Assembly: GCF_003952665.1 (NCBI RefSeq)
Contig: NZ_CP017946.1
Location: forward strand, 806,001 to 870,000
Direction of reading: 5' to 3'
DNA: 64,000 nt
Origin: Bosea sp. Tri-49
GTDB lineage: Bacteria > Pseudomonadota > Alphaproteobacteria > Rhizobiales > Beijerinckiaceae
A program made the translations under genes and the position numbers. The notes beneath the pieces are model-generated. The model worked only from the letters and a program-made list of their open reading frames with translations. It had not been told where the DNA came from and made no database searches. Of this stretch, positions 17,909 to 27,650 are shown in pieces (position 1 is the first letter of the stretch; every line of letters begins with the position of its first letter).

Positions 17909-20184
17909 CGTCTCAGGTTCTTTGTAAGGGCCGACTCAATAGTTTCCAGGACCTTAAGGTTATCATCCGAGTATTTTCGGTTATATGGATGTGCGAATAT
18001 CTTTCTGATTTCGTTGAATTCCTCGATCCATTTTGTGTACTTCGCAAGGCCATTCTGCTGATCGGCGAGCTTGATATTTAATGTTTCTTTAAAAATAGGC
18101 CAATTTTCCGGAGAGTCGACAATCTTCTTTAGCTCGATGACATCCAGATAGTTCTCCAATGGAGTCTGGCCATCGGGGTCTGTATCGGCCCGCTTCGAAT
18201 AAGCCTTGATCTTTATCTCTTTGTTTCTGATGCCCTTTTCGAAGAAGTCGGCTCCATATGATGCGCGCAGCGCATCTACAACGTGTGCATGTAGGATATC
18301 CACGATCCATTTGACAGACCGATCGGCCCTTTCGGTTCGATCCTTAGATGTCTCCGCAATGTGATCGATAAGGCCGTCCGGTCTGAAGTCCGCCAGCGCC
18401 TCGTTGACTATCGTGGCTGCCTGGAGAAAGAAGCGCCGCGGGCCCCCCGATCCAAATACGATAGGGAATTTTTCCTTGAATTCGGCTTCCGTTGAAGTTC
18501 GGAAAAACTCTAGTAGGGGTTCGGCCAAAATTAATGTTTGCTCTGCCAGATCATCCGGAGAGATTTCTCTCGCAGCGGTGTTGTCTTTCTGTTGCATATA
18601 GTCGACCAGCTCGGCAGCTAGTCGAACTAGGCCAGATACCGCGATATTATGACAAAGAGGAACGGAATGGCTGTCCCATTTATCGGGGTTTGAGCCCCGA
18701 ATTCCATCAAAATAACTCGACAGATACGCACATAGATTGGCTAGTGTCTCGTGGTCCGTTGCGCCTGTCAGTGCACCAGGCATGAGGCGGCCATCGCGGT
18801 TTGAAAACCTGCCAATTAGCTGGCTTTTGACGATCTCTGGCTTCAACTGAGGCACGGTTAGGGGCTGTTGCCTGCCGCGCATGCCGGGTAAGGCAATGCG
18901 GTCCTCGAACGGTCCAAGTACCTCGCTTCGTAGGATGTCTAGTGCGCGCGCGGCTATCGCGCTAAGCGCTTCTTTTGGGTCGGATGAGCCCCATTTCAGT
19001 TCTCCGTCTAGCTCTTCGAGAAGCTTCTTTTGAACCGGTCTCTGCTCCCGGTTAATGGTGGTAAATAGCCTCGCTTCAGCGTCCGTTGGTAGGCGTTCAA
19101 ATGCAACGACTGGGACAGTGGGCGCTTTCGACTCATCAACGATGGCCGCACCATAAATTCTGTGCTGACCGTCAATTATCCAGCAGCTCTTATAAGTGTC
19201 CGGTAGATATAGCCGTCCGAAACGCGTCCCACCTTCAGGCTCTCGGTCAGTTATATCAAATCGCATGTCTTGGTGGAAATTGATAAGGACTGAATTGGCG
19301 AAGTACCCTCCTTTCTCAAGGAAAGCTGCAATATTTTTTAATCGGTTGGGATTTACTAGGCGCTGATACGCGGGCGCGCCCGACGGGTCGCGGAGGTCGC
19401 GGTGATTTACAAACGCTCTTCTTAGTAAATCCTTGGCAGATATTGTAAATGAGTATGCCGTCCTTCCGCCAAGACGAAACCGAGATGCGGGCACGTAGGC
19501 ATTAGATAAGGCGGGAATCTTCTGCCCACTAAGAAATTCTGCATGAAATTGATAGCGAGCGGCCTTGCCGATATTCTTGGCAATTTCCATAAAATAGCGA
19601 AGTTCTTGCTCTCGAATGATCTGTATTTGCTTCTCTTTAGCAAGGGAGAGGTCTTTTTCACTCCATCGAGTTCGGGATGTCACAAGCATCCAAATGATTT
19701 TTGGCTTAAATTCCCTTCCTTTGAATGCTCTAATTGAGTCGGATATTTGCTTCCTCGCTGCATCCAGTTCAGCTATTTCCTGTTTAATTATCCGACTGCT
19801 TGTATTTGATGATATGCATTTAACTACAATAGCCGTTTCTTCGTCCAATGCAATAATATCAATTATTGTTTTGGAACGTTTTCCGTTGGAATCGAACTCA
19901 GCTACGATCTCTGCGCCAACGTTAAGTTGCTCCTAGCCGAGCATATACAGCATTATCCAAATTTGATTCTGTAATATTTCGTCGGCTGTTTTCGCCTTTG
20001 CAACCCTTACGCCCCGCTTCATCTCTCGGACTAAGGTCCAGCCATCTTGAAGATATTTAGATAAATCAGTGGTAGAGACGCGTTTGACTTCGTAAGCGCT
20101 CTTCCGCCGTCGGTATTCACCGATTAGGGCCGCTTTCGTTATTGACAGTCTATTCAATGGTAAGTTCGTGTCAGCCTCTGTCAT
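17905..20184 (-). pseudogene. DGQHR-domain protein (DndB/DpdB-like superfamily), interrupted by an in-frame TAG
   Basis: One continuous minus-strand frame of 760 codons, broken by a single amber codon at 19933-19935 (codon 84). The first 83 residues (ending Q-N-Q-I-W-I-M-L-Y-M-L-G) and what follows (E-Q-L-N-V-G-A-E-I-V) align with the usual N-terminal region of DGQHR proteins, where a tyrosine or similar residue normally stands. The signature I-I-D-G-Q-H-R is at about residues 336-342, in a ParB/sulfiredoxin-like fold; an F-x-T-I-N-R-E-Q-R-P-V motif follows. After the stop, I-D-I-I-A-L-D-E-E-T-A-I-V-V-K-C-I resembles a PD-(D/E)xK nuclease strand whose normal E-C-K is replaced by K-C-I, a second sign of decay. 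A TTG at 19848 could restart translation. Coupled to the methylase by ATGA. Function of intact relatives is in DNA modification/defence; here probably inactive. Confidence 0.75.
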
Positions 20185-20329
20185 GTGTAAAGTACGGGTT
20201 GCCCCCTCCCGCGCGAATCGAACTTTCTATCATTGGTTGAAAATTGTAGCGCGATAGTCAAGCGAAGCAGCGTTTGTGGGGATTTCTATCCGCCCGTGCC
20301 GCTCGTTGGTGAGAAGGTTGGTCTGGGTC

Positions 20330-21415
20330 CTATCCCAAACTAAACGCCTCGTGCACGGCGCTCTGCACGCCGCCGCCCATGACCGGGCCGCCGCCGGCGA
20401 CGTGGATGGCGTCGCCTACCAAAGCGGCGCCGAGGCCGTGACGCGGCGTCAGCATCGGGGCGTATTGCTCCCAGCCGTCGCTGGCCGGGTCATAGGCCTC
20501 CATCTGGCCGAAGACGCGGTTGGTGCCTTCGCCGCCCATGATGAAGACCTTGCCGCGATAGAGCACGGCGCCATGGCCGGAGCGGGCGGTCGGCAGCGGG
20601 TTGCGCGGCGCCCATTTGTCGGTTCCCGGATCATAAGCGTGGTGCAGGTTCGAATTGGTGTGAAACGAGTCGACGCGGCCGCCGATGACATGGATCAGGT
20701 TGCCGATGGCCAGCGTGCCCGTGTGGTCGCGCGCCGTCGGCAGCGGCGTGCGCTCGCTCCAGGCATCGGCCTTGGGGTCGTAGACGCGGTGCCAGTTGAC
20801 CGAGGTCTTGCTCTCGGTGGTGTCGCCGATCGCGCCGCCGATCGAATACAGCAGGCCGTTCAGGCCGACGATCGCGGCCGAGCCGACCGGGCGGGGCAAA
20901 GGCGCGATCTGCGCCCACTTGTCCGCCTTGGGGTCGTAGACAAAGCATTGCGGATGCGGCTTGCGGTTCTGCTCCAGGAAGCCGCCGATGGCGTAGAGTT
21001 TTCCATCGAGGAAGGCGACGCCGACATGGTTGGCGCCCTGGGGCAGGGGCGCGCCGTCGCTCCATTTGTCGGCCTTGGGATCGTAGACATGATGATAGGG
21101 CCGGTCGGTGCGCTGCTCGCCATAGCCGCCGACGATGTGCATGCGGTCGTCATGCGCCGCCGCCCAGGCCATTTCCGAGCGCGGCAGCGGCAGCAGCGCC
21201 TTGGCTCCCCAGCGGCCGGGACTGGCCGCTTTCGGCACAGGTGAATCGAAGACGTTCTGCGAGGCGGCGAGCTCGGGCTTGCCGATGCGGCCGGGCTGGT
21301 TCAGCCGCTCGTAATGGCCGCCATGCTGCTCATGGCCGGGTTGCTGGGCGAGGACGGGTGCGGCGAGCGTCGCGGCTCCGGTGGCTATCAAGCTGCGGCG
21401 GCTCAGGCTGGTCAT
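20330..21415 (-). CDS. Secreted kelch-repeat protein (Tat signal)
   Basis: A 361-residue beta-propeller protein. The N-terminus S-R-R-S-L-I-A-T-G-A-A-T-L-A-A-P-V-L-A-Q is a twin-arginine-type signal. A His-rich linker (G-H-E-Q-H-G-G-H-Y) leads to about six kelch repeats, each with Y-D-P-x-x-D-x-W and I-G-G motifs. ATG 21415 is used because GGGAGG lies 7 nt upstream and it starts the signal; longer frames are not signal-like. Kelch propellers bind proteins or form oxidases such as galactose oxidase, but no oxidase domain is visible. It begins just outside the AT-rich island. Confidence 0.85.
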   Translation of the reverse strand: MTSLSRRSLIATGAATLAAPVLAQQPGHEQHGGHYERLNQPGRIGKPELAASQNVFDSPVPKAASPGRWGAKALLPLPRSEMAWAAAHDDRMHIVGGYGEQRTDRPYHHVYDPKADKWSDGAPLPQGANHVGVAFLDGKLYAIGGFLEQNRKPHPQCFVYDPKADKWAQIAPLPRPVGSAAIVGLNGLLYSIGGAIGDTTESKTSVNWHRVYDPKADAWSERTPLPTARDHTGTLAIGNLIHVIGGRVDSFHTNSNLHHAYDPGTDKWAPRNPLPTARSGHGAVLYRGKVFIMGGEGTNRVFGQMEAYDPASDGWEQYAPMLTPRHGLGAALVGDAIHVAGGGPVMGGGVQSAVHEAFSLG

Positions 21416-21560
21416 GATGCATCCTCCCTCGCTAGAACAGTAGGGCAGGCGCAGACGCTGGCAAGCGGCTGGCCTGCGCGAAAAGCGGTTCCGCATACTG
21501 CATACCTTGCTATGGTGCGGCACCTGAAACGGTTGAAATCACGGTAGGGCGAGGAAGCGC

Positions 21561-22322
21561 ATGTCTGGGCATAACAAGGTCGCGATCATCACCGGCGCCG
21601 GCTCGGGTGTCGGCCGATCCGTCGCCATCGCCTTCCTGAAGGATGGCTACCGCACCGTGCTGGCCGGACGCCGTGCCGACGCTTTGGAAGAGACGATCAA
21701 GCTCTCGGGCGCGCCGGCCGAGCAGGCGCTCGCGGTCTCGACCGACGTGACCGACAAGCGGTCGGTCGAAGCTCTTTTCGCGGCCACCAAGGCGAAGTTC
21801 GGCCGCGTCGACGTGCTGTTCAACAACGCCGGCGTCAACGCGCCGGGCGGCGTGCTGCTCGAAGATCTCTCGCTGGAAGACTGGCAGAGGGTGGTCGACA
21901 CCAATCTGACCGGCCCGTTCCTGTGCACGCAGGAAGCCTTCAAGGCGATGAAGGCGCAGGAACCGCGCGGCGGGCGCATCATCAACAACGGCTCGATCTC
22001 GGCGCAGGTGCCGCGGCCGAACTCGGCCGCCTACACCGCGACCAAGCACGCCATCTCCGGCCTGACCAAGACCGCCTCGCTCGACGGGCGCAAATACGAC
22101 ATCGCCGTCGGCCAGGTCGATATCGGCAATGCGCTGACCGAGATGGCCAAGAAGATGACCACCGGCGTGCCGCAGCCGGACGGCTCGATCAAGGTCGAGC
22201 CGGTGATGGATGTCGACCATGTCGCCACCACCGTGCTGCACATGGCCGGCCTACCGCTCGAGGCCAATATCCTGTTCGTCACGGTGATGGCGACCAAGGC
22301 CCCGCTCGTCGGGCGCGGGTGA
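21561..22322 (+). CDS. Short-chain dehydrogenase/reductase
   Basis: NAD(P)-dependent oxidoreductase of 253 residues. Cofactor motif T-G-A-G-S-G-V-G (11-18), structural motif N-N-A-G, catalytic serine in N-N-G-S-I-S and Y-x-x-x-K as Y-T-A-T-K. Basic residues after beta-2 (A-G-R-R) favour NADP(H). Divergent from the kelch gene. Substrate unknown. Confidence 0.88.
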   Translation: MSGHNKVAIITGAGSGVGRSVAIAFLKDGYRTVLAGRRADALEETIKLSGAPAEQALAVSTDVTDKRSVEALFAATKAKFGRVDVLFNNAGVNAPGGVLLEDLSLEDWQRVVDTNLTGPFLCTQEAFKAMKAQEPRGGRIINNGSISAQVPRPNSAAYTATKHAISGLTKTASLDGRKYDIAVGQVDIGNALTEMAKKMTTGVPQPDGSIKVEPVMDVDHVATTVLHMAGLPLEANILFVTVMATKAPLVGRG

Positions 22323-22350
22323 GGGGCGCACCCTCACAAGCGCCGGTGCG

Positions 22351-23172
22351 ATGAGCGGCGATCCGCTGTCGTCCTGGTCGGGCCAGTCCCGGCCAGCGAC
22401 GGCTTGCGACGATCGATTTTTGCGCGACACTGTCCGGGGCGGCTCGGGAGTGCCTCGCTTGTCAGCCTTCGATGCGTCGCAGCGGCCTGAAGACGTGGAT
22501 GGTCGGGACAAGCCCGACCATGACGGCGAAGGTGAGCCCGGCCATGCCGCGCCGGTCGATCCCAAAGTCGGCCGGGCCTATCGGCTGACGATCTGGGGCA
22601 TTGCGCTCGGCATCCTGATCTTCGCGGGCAATGTCGTGCTCTGGGCGCTGGCGATCGGCAACAACCAGTTGTTCAAGGACGGCGTCGACTGGGTCTACGA
22701 CGTCGCGCTTTACGGCATCGCGGCGCTGGTCTTCGGCCGCGACGAGCGCGCCGAGAAGCTCGCGGCGCTCGGCATCGGCGCGGTGATGGCGGTCGCCGGG
22801 CTGCACACGCTCTACGACCTCTGGGATAAAATCGCCCGGCCGCGGCCGATCGAGGTCTTCGCACTCGGCTTCTCGGCGGCGAGCGCGATCCTGATCGCCT
22901 ATCTGATCATCGGCGTGCTCTGGCGTTTTCGGGGCGAGTCCAATCCGGTGATCAAGGCGACCTGGCTGTCCTCGCGCAACGATGCGATCTCGACGACCGG
23001 CTTCGCGCTGCTCGGCCTCGGCGCACGGCTCCTGCCGGTACGCTGGCCGGAATACCTGTTCGACGTCTTCGTCGCCTTCCTCTGCTTCCAGGCGACCTGG
23101 GCGATCTGGCGCGCGACCAGACAGTCGCAGAACCAGACGAAAGTCGAAGCAAAAGAAGAATATTCTTCGTAG
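22351..23172 (+). CDS. CDF-like cation transporter family membrane protein; N-terminus within a repeat
   Basis: The conserved part begins near V-G-R-A-Y-R-L-T-I-W-G (about 22567) and holds six predicted membrane helices. K-D-G-V-D-W-V-Y-D in helix 2 and S-S-R-N-D-A-I-S in helix 5 resemble the metal-site D-x3-D and H/S-x3-D positions of cation diffusion facilitators, with some ligands replaced, so transport of a metal is uncertain. The first 60-70 residues come from the repeat element at 22369-22526 and look nothing like a protein domain. In-frame start options inside the repeat are GTG about 22450 and TTG about 22459; no start occurs between the repeat and the conserved region. Confidence 0.7.
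   Translation: MSGDPLSSWSGQSRPATACDDRFLRDTVRGGSGVPRLSAFDASQRPEDVDGRDKPDHDGEGEPGHAAPVDPKVGRAYRLTIWGIALGILIFAGNVVLWALAIGNNQLFKDGVDWVYDVALYGIAALVFGRDERAEKLAALGIGAVMAVAGLHTLYDLWDKIARPRPIEVFALGFSAASAILIAYLIIGVLWRFRGESNPVIKATWLSSRNDAISTTGFALLGLGARLLPVRWPEYLFDVFVAFLCFQATWAIWRATRQSQNQTKVEAKEEYSS
22369..22526. repeat. Intergenic-type repeat lying inside the 5' part of the next gene
   Basis: About 158 bp starting GTCGTCCTGGTCGGGC and ending with the palindrome GGTCGGG (22501-22507) / CCCGACC (22513-22519) and ATGACGGC. Its complement reads as the peptide M-V-G-L-V-P-T-I-H-V-F, a well-known by-product translation of a dispersed rhizobial repeat. It overlaps the annotated N-terminus of the downstream membrane protein gene. 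Confidence 0.6.
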
Positions 23173-23329
23173 ACCAAGGTCGTACGACTGGCTTGTTCTG
23201 CGCTGCGCGCGAACAAAAAAATCCTGTCCGGCTTCTCCTGCGGGGGCTGTGGCGAAATCATGGCAACCCCTGCAATTCATGCCGAAGTGGGCCGGTATCC
23301 GGACCCTTTCGGCGCCAAGGAGCGCCAGA

Positions 23330-24265
23330 ATGTCCGTCCTATCCCTCATCCGCCGCGGCGCGGCCATGCTGGCTGCAAGTCTTGCGCTCGGCGGCGCCGC
23401 GCTGGCCCAGACCGGCCCGCTGGTCTCGACCGAGTGGCTGGAGAAGAACCTCAGCGATCCCAAGGTCAGGATCGTCGAGGTCAGCGTCGAGCCCGGCATC
23501 TATGAGCGCGGCCATATCCCGGGCGCGCAGAACATCGCCTGGCACACCGACCTGGTCGAGACTGTCTCGCGCGACATCGCCGGCCCGGAGAAGTTCCAGG
23601 CGCTCGCCCGCAAGCTCGGCGTCGACAAGGACGTGACCGTCGTCCTCTACGGCGACAACAACAACTGGTTCGCCGCCTGGGGCGCCTGGGTGTTCGACAT
23701 CTACGGCCTGCGCGACAACGTGAAGCTGCTCGATGGCGGCCGCAAGAAATGGGAGCTGGAGAAGCGCCCGGTCGCGACCAATCCGGTGCCGGTCAAGGCG
23801 TCGAGCTTCAGCGTCGGCGAGCCCAACAAGGCGCTGCGCGCGCGGTTGACCGACGTCGTCGCCACCGTCGAGAAGAAGTCCGAGGCGCGCGTGCTCGACA
23901 TCCGCTCGCCGGACGAGTTCTCCGGCAAGATCATCGCCCCGGCCGGCTTCCAGGAGCTGGCGCTGCGCGCCGGCCATATCCCGGGCTCGGTCAACGTGCC
24001 GTGGGCGCGCGCGGTCAACCAGGCAGACGGCACGCTGAAGTCGCCGGAGGAGCTGAAGAAGCTCTATTCCGAGGTCGGGATCGATGGCTCCAAGCCGGTG
24101 ATCACCTCCTGCCGCATCGGCGAGCGCTCGAGCCACACCTGGTTCATCCTCTCGCGCGTGCTCGGCTACCAGGCCGCCAATTATGACGGCTCCTGGACCG
24201 AATACGGCAATGTCGTCGGCCTGCCGATCTCGAACCCGGCCGGCACGGTCTGGGGCGGCAAGTAA
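23330..24265 (+). CDS. Thiosulfate sulfurtransferase (tandem rhodanese), periplasmic
   Basis: Two rhodanese domains in 311 residues after a signal peptide (L-A-A-S-L-A-L-G-G-A-A-L-A-Q). The C-terminal domain has the active loop C-R-I-G-E-R-S, the charged form typical of thiosulfate sulfurtransferases rather than the C-G-S-G-V of mercaptopyruvate enzymes; the N-terminal domain has no catalytic cysteine. ATG 23330 with AAGGAG 6 nt upstream. Followed 18 nt later by a YeeE/YedE transporter, so the pair likely handles thiosulfate or sulfane sulfur between periplasm and cytoplasm. Confidence 0.92.
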   Translation: MSVLSLIRRGAAMLAASLALGGAALAQTGPLVSTEWLEKNLSDPKVRIVEVSVEPGIYERGHIPGAQNIAWHTDLVETVSRDIAGPEKFQALARKLGVDKDVTVVLYGDNNNWFAAWGAWVFDIYGLRDNVKLLDGGRKKWELEKRPVATNPVPVKASSFSVGEPNKALRARLTDVVATVEKKSEARVLDIRSPDEFSGKIIAPAGFQELALRAGHIPGSVNVPWARAVNQADGTLKSPEELKKLYSEVGIDGSKPVITSCRIGERSSHTWFILSRVLGYQAANYDGSWTEYGNVVGLPISNPAGTVWGGK

Positions 24266-24283
24266 GACTGCAAGTCAGCCTGA

Positions 24284-25534
24284 ATGAGCATCTCCGACGA
24301 TAGCGGCGCGCTGGACTATGAGACGGCGCGCCGGCAGGCGGGGGCGGAGCCGATCAGGCTGCCGCCCTTGCGCTTCATCGGCGCGGCCGTGGTCACTGCC
24401 GCGATCGCAGCCTCGATCTACCTCGTCGGGCGCCATGGTGATCCGGCGCCGCAGCTGCAGCTCTCGCTGATTTTGGGCGCCGCCTTCGGCTTCGTGCTGC
24501 AGCGGGCGCGCTTCTGCTTCCTCTGCATCTGGAAGGACTGGCTCGACCGGCGCGATCCGCGCGGCCTGCTCGGCATCCTCACGGCGCTCGGCGTCGGGCT
24601 CGCCGGCTACACCCTGATCTATGGCGCCTGGCTGCCCGATCCCACGGGCACGCGGCTGCCGCCGACCGCGCATATCGGCCCGGTCGGTCCGGCGCTGCTG
24701 CTGGCGGGTCTCGCCTTCGGCGCCGGCATGGCGATCTCGGGCTCCTGCATCAGCGCCCATCTCTACCGGCTGGGCGAAGGCTCGCCGACCTCGCTTTTCG
24801 CACTGATCGGCGCCGGCCTCGGCTTCATCCTCGGCTTCCTGAGCTGGAATGAGCTCTATCTCCTGACGATCTCGGAATCGCCCGTGCTGTGGCTGCCGCG
24901 CCAGCTCGGCTATGGCGGCGCGCTGCTGGCCGGGCTTGCCGTGCTCGGCGCGGCCGCCTGGTGGCTGCTGCGGGTTGGTCGGTCGAGCGAGCAGGGGCCT
25001 GCAGGCGAGGCACAAACCGATCCGGTCGCCGCGATCTTCCTGCGACGCTGGCCGGCCTGGTTAGGGGGGCTCTTCGTCGGGCTGATCGGCGTTGCCGCTT
25101 ATCTGCGCCTGTCGCCGCTCGGTGTCACCGCCGAGCTCGGCTCGCGCTCGCGCCAGCTTGCGACCTCGTTCGACTGGTTGCCGGCGCGACTGGAGGGGCT
25201 CGACAGCTTCCGCGGTTGCGCCACCCTGATCCGCGACGCGCTGCTGACGCCGAACGGGCTCTTCATCGCCGGGCTGGTCGCGGCTGCGTTCGCCGCGGCG
25301 CTGGCGGCGGGCGCGTTCAGGCCACGGCGGCCGAGCGGTGGGCACGTGCTGCGCGGACTGGTCGGCGGCGTACTGCTCGGCTGGGGCACGGTGTTCGGGC
25401 TCGGCTGCACGGTCGGCACGCTGCTCTCCGGCATCTCGGCCGGGGCGGTCTCGGGCTGGGTCTTCGCGCTCGGGCTGATTGCCGGCACGACGCTGACGTT
25501 GAAGTTCGGGCGGCGGCTGCGACTGCTGGATTGA
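24284..25534 (+). CDS. YeeE/YedE family (TsuA-like) sulfur-compound transporter
   Basis: A 416-residue inner-membrane protein with two repeats of the YeeE/YedE (sulf_transp) domain. Conserved cysteines that pass thiosulfate in TsuA-type proteins are visible: R-A-R-F-C-F, S-G-S-C-I-S-A-H, and G-L-G-C-T-V-G-T-L-L-S-G-I. The start lies 18 nt after the rhodanese stop, forming a two-gene sulfur operon. The ligand, thiosulfate or another sulfur anion, is inferred from context and family. Confidence 0.88.
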   Translation: MSISDDSGALDYETARRQAGAEPIRLPPLRFIGAAVVTAAIAASIYLVGRHGDPAPQLQLSLILGAAFGFVLQRARFCFLCIWKDWLDRRDPRGLLGILTALGVGLAGYTLIYGAWLPDPTGTRLPPTAHIGPVGPALLLAGLAFGAGMAISGSCISAHLYRLGEGSPTSLFALIGAGLGFILGFLSWNELYLLTISESPVLWLPRQLGYGGALLAGLAVLGAAAWWLLRVGRSSEQGPAGEAQTDPVAAIFLRRWPAWLGGLFVGLIGVAAYLRLSPLGVTAELGSRSRQLATSFDWLPARLEGLDSFRGCATLIRDALLTPNGLFIAGLVAAAFAAALAAGAFRPRRPSGGHVLRGLVGGVLLGWGTVFGLGCTVGTLLSGISAGAVSGWVFALGLIAGTTLTLKFGRRLRLLD

Positions 25535-25622
25535 GGCGGCGCGCCCATCCCGGCCTGCGCAACAAGGCGCAGACAAGGGCCTCGGCTCAGCTATAACGGG
25601 GGCATCGGTTCGAGGATGCCCC

Positions 25623-27608
25623 ATGTCGATTGCCGCAAAACTACCCTCCATCCTGATCGCCAATCGCGGCGAGATCGCCTGCCGGGTGATCCGCACGGCC
25701 AAGCGGCTCGGCCTGCGCACCATCGCCGTCTACTCCGATGCCGACGCTGAGGCGCTGTTCGTCGAGATGGCGGACGAGGCCTATCGCATCGGGCCGGCGC
25801 CGGCGCGCGAGAGCTATCTCGATGCCGACAAGATCCTCGCCGTGGCGAAGCAGGCCGGTGCGGCCTGCATCCATCCGGGCTATGGCTTCCTCTCCGAGAA
25901 TGTCGCGTTCGCCGAAGCCTGCGCCGCAGCCGGCATCGTCTTCGTCGGCCCGCCGGCCTCCGCCATCAGCGCGATGGGCCTGAAGGACGCCGCCAAGGCA
26001 CTAGTCGAGAAGGCTAATGTCCCGGTCGTGCCGGGCTATCACGGCGCCGAGCAGGATGTCGGCTTCCTCGCCAAGGAGGCCGAACGCATCGGCTATCCCG
26101 TGCTGATCAAGGCGGTCGCCGGCGGCGGCGGCAAAGGCATGAAGAAGGTCGATCGGCCCGAGGATTTCGCCGACGCGCTCTCTAGCGCTCAACGAGAAGG
26201 CAAGAACGCCTTCGGCGATGCGCGCGTGCTGGTCGAGAAATATGTGCTCTCGCCGCGCCATGTCGAAATCCAGGTCTTCGGCGACAGCCATGGCAATGTC
26301 GTGCATCTCTATGAGCGCGATTGCTCGCTGCAGCGCCGCCATCAGAAGGTGATCGAGGAAGCGCCGGCGCCCGGGATGACGGCCGAGGTGCGCGCTGCCA
26401 TGGGCAAGGCGGCGACGGAGGCGGCCAGGGCGGTCGGCTATGTCGGGGCCGGCACGGTCGAGTTCATCGCCGACGGGCGCGACGGCCTGCGTGCCGACCG
26501 CTTCTACTTCATGGAGATGAACACCCGTCTCCAGGTCGAGCACCCCGTCACCGAGGCGATTACCGGGCTCGACCTCGTCGAGCTCCAGCTCAAGGTCGCC
26601 GCCGGCGAGCCGCTCGGCTTCACGCAGGCGGACGTCCGCGCCGAGGGGCACGCCGTCGAGGCGCGGCTCTACGCCGAGGATCCGGAGAAGGGCTTCCTGC
26701 CATCGACCGGCAAGCTCTGGGCACTGCAATTCCCGCAGAGCGAGGACATCCGCATCGATACCGGCGTCGAGGCCGGCGATACGGTGACGCCCTATTACGA
26801 CCCGATGATCGCCAAGGTGATTGCGCATGGCCGCACCCGCGACGAGGCGCTCGACCATCTCGCCTTCGCGCTCGGCGAGACCATCGTCGCCGGGCCGCGC
26901 ACCAATCTCGCCTTCCTGACGAAGCTCGCCGAGGCGGAGGGCTTCCGGAAGGGGCCGTTCGACACCGGCTTCATCGAGCGCAATATCGAAGCGCTCGGGG
27001 CCGAGCCACAGCCGCTCGACGCGGCGGCGGTCGCGGCGGCAGCCCTGCAGCTGGAAGAGGAGCGCCAGGTGGCGCTGCTCGACCTCGCCGTCGAGCGGAC
27101 CGGCGATGAGAGTAAGTCGCCCTGGCTCGATGCCGATGCTTTCTCGCTGATGCCGCGCCCGGCGCTCGGCCTGCCGCTGCTGGTCGATGGCGAGCGGATC
27201 GAGGCGAAGATCGAGTGGAACGGCGACGATGCACGCGTTTCGCTGCCGGGCCATCCGCTACCGGAGGGCGAGCATGAGGTGACTTTGGCCCGGGCCGAGG
27301 GCGGGACCTATCTCGCGCTGCATCGCGGCCGGCAGACCTCCGTCGCGCTGTTCGATCCGTTCAGTGTCGATCTCAACGCAGTCGCCGGCGCTGGCGGCGT
27401 GATCAAAGCGCCGATGCACGGCAAGCTGATCGCGCTTTTCGTCACGGCGGGCGAGGCGGTGGTGAAGGGCCAGCGGCTCGCCATCGTCGAAGCGATGAAG
27501 ATGGAGCATGTGCTGACAGCCCCGCGCGACGGCACCGTCACGGAGCTCGGCGCCGAGCCGGGCGCGCAGGTGGCCGAGGGTGCGAAGGTGGTCGTGCTCG
27601 GGGAGTGA
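25623..27608 (+). CDS. mccA: 3-methylcrotonyl-CoA carboxylase alpha subunit (biotin carboxylase + BCCP)
   Basis: ATP-dependent biotin carboxylase fused to a biotin carrier domain, 661 residues. Biotin carboxylase part: I-A-N-R-G-E-I-A-C-R (12-21), ATP-grasp loop G-G-G-G-K-G-M, E-M-N-T-R-L-Q-V-E-H active site. A linker (BT) domain (about 490-585) precedes the BCCP domain with biotinylation site E-A-M-K-M-E-H near residue 622. Assignment to MCC rather than propionyl- or acetyl-CoA carboxylase rests on length and on the MccB-type beta subunit at 11609-13216, 12.4 kb away. The usual arrangement is adjacent genes, so the split is unusual. Geranyl-CoA carboxylase is an alternative. Confidence 0.88.
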   Translation: MSIAAKLPSILIANRGEIACRVIRTAKRLGLRTIAVYSDADAEALFVEMADEAYRIGPAPARESYLDADKILAVAKQAGAACIHPGYGFLSENVAFAEACAAAGIVFVGPPASAISAMGLKDAAKALVEKANVPVVPGYHGAEQDVGFLAKEAERIGYPVLIKAVAGGGGKGMKKVDRPEDFADALSSAQREGKNAFGDARVLVEKYVLSPRHVEIQVFGDSHGNVVHLYERDCSLQRRHQKVIEEAPAPGMTAEVRAAMGKAATEAARAVGYVGAGTVEFIADGRDGLRADRFYFMEMNTRLQVEHPVTEAITGLDLVELQLKVAAGEPLGFTQADVRAEGHAVEARLYAEDPEKGFLPSTGKLWALQFPQSEDIRIDTGVEAGDTVTPYYDPMIAKVIAHGRTRDEALDHLAFALGETIVAGPRTNLAFLTKLAEAEGFRKGPFDTGFIERNIEALGAEPQPLDAAAVAAAALQLEEERQVALLDLAVERTGDESKSPWLDADAFSLMPRPALGLPLLVDGERIEAKIEWNGDDARVSLPGHPLPEGEHEVTLARAEGGTYLALHRGRQTSVALFDPFSVDLNAVAGAGGVIKAPMHGKLIALFVTAGEAVVKGQRLAIVEAMKMEHVLTAPRDGTVTELGAEPGAQVAEGAKVVVLGE

Positions 27609-27650
27609 AACGGGCGCGGCGCTGAAGGCCGGAGCGTCTCCTCGACGGAT

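Noticed and set aside
20185..20329. TTGACT and TACAAT near the start of the DGQHR gene
   Set aside because: Only 7 nt apart on the minus strand, so they cannot be a -35/-10 pair. No other promoter was convincing in this gap.
17030..20330. Attachment-site direct repeats around the AT-rich island
   Set aside because: I looked for matching ends at both edges and saw none longer than a few bases; no tRNA gene lies at either edge.
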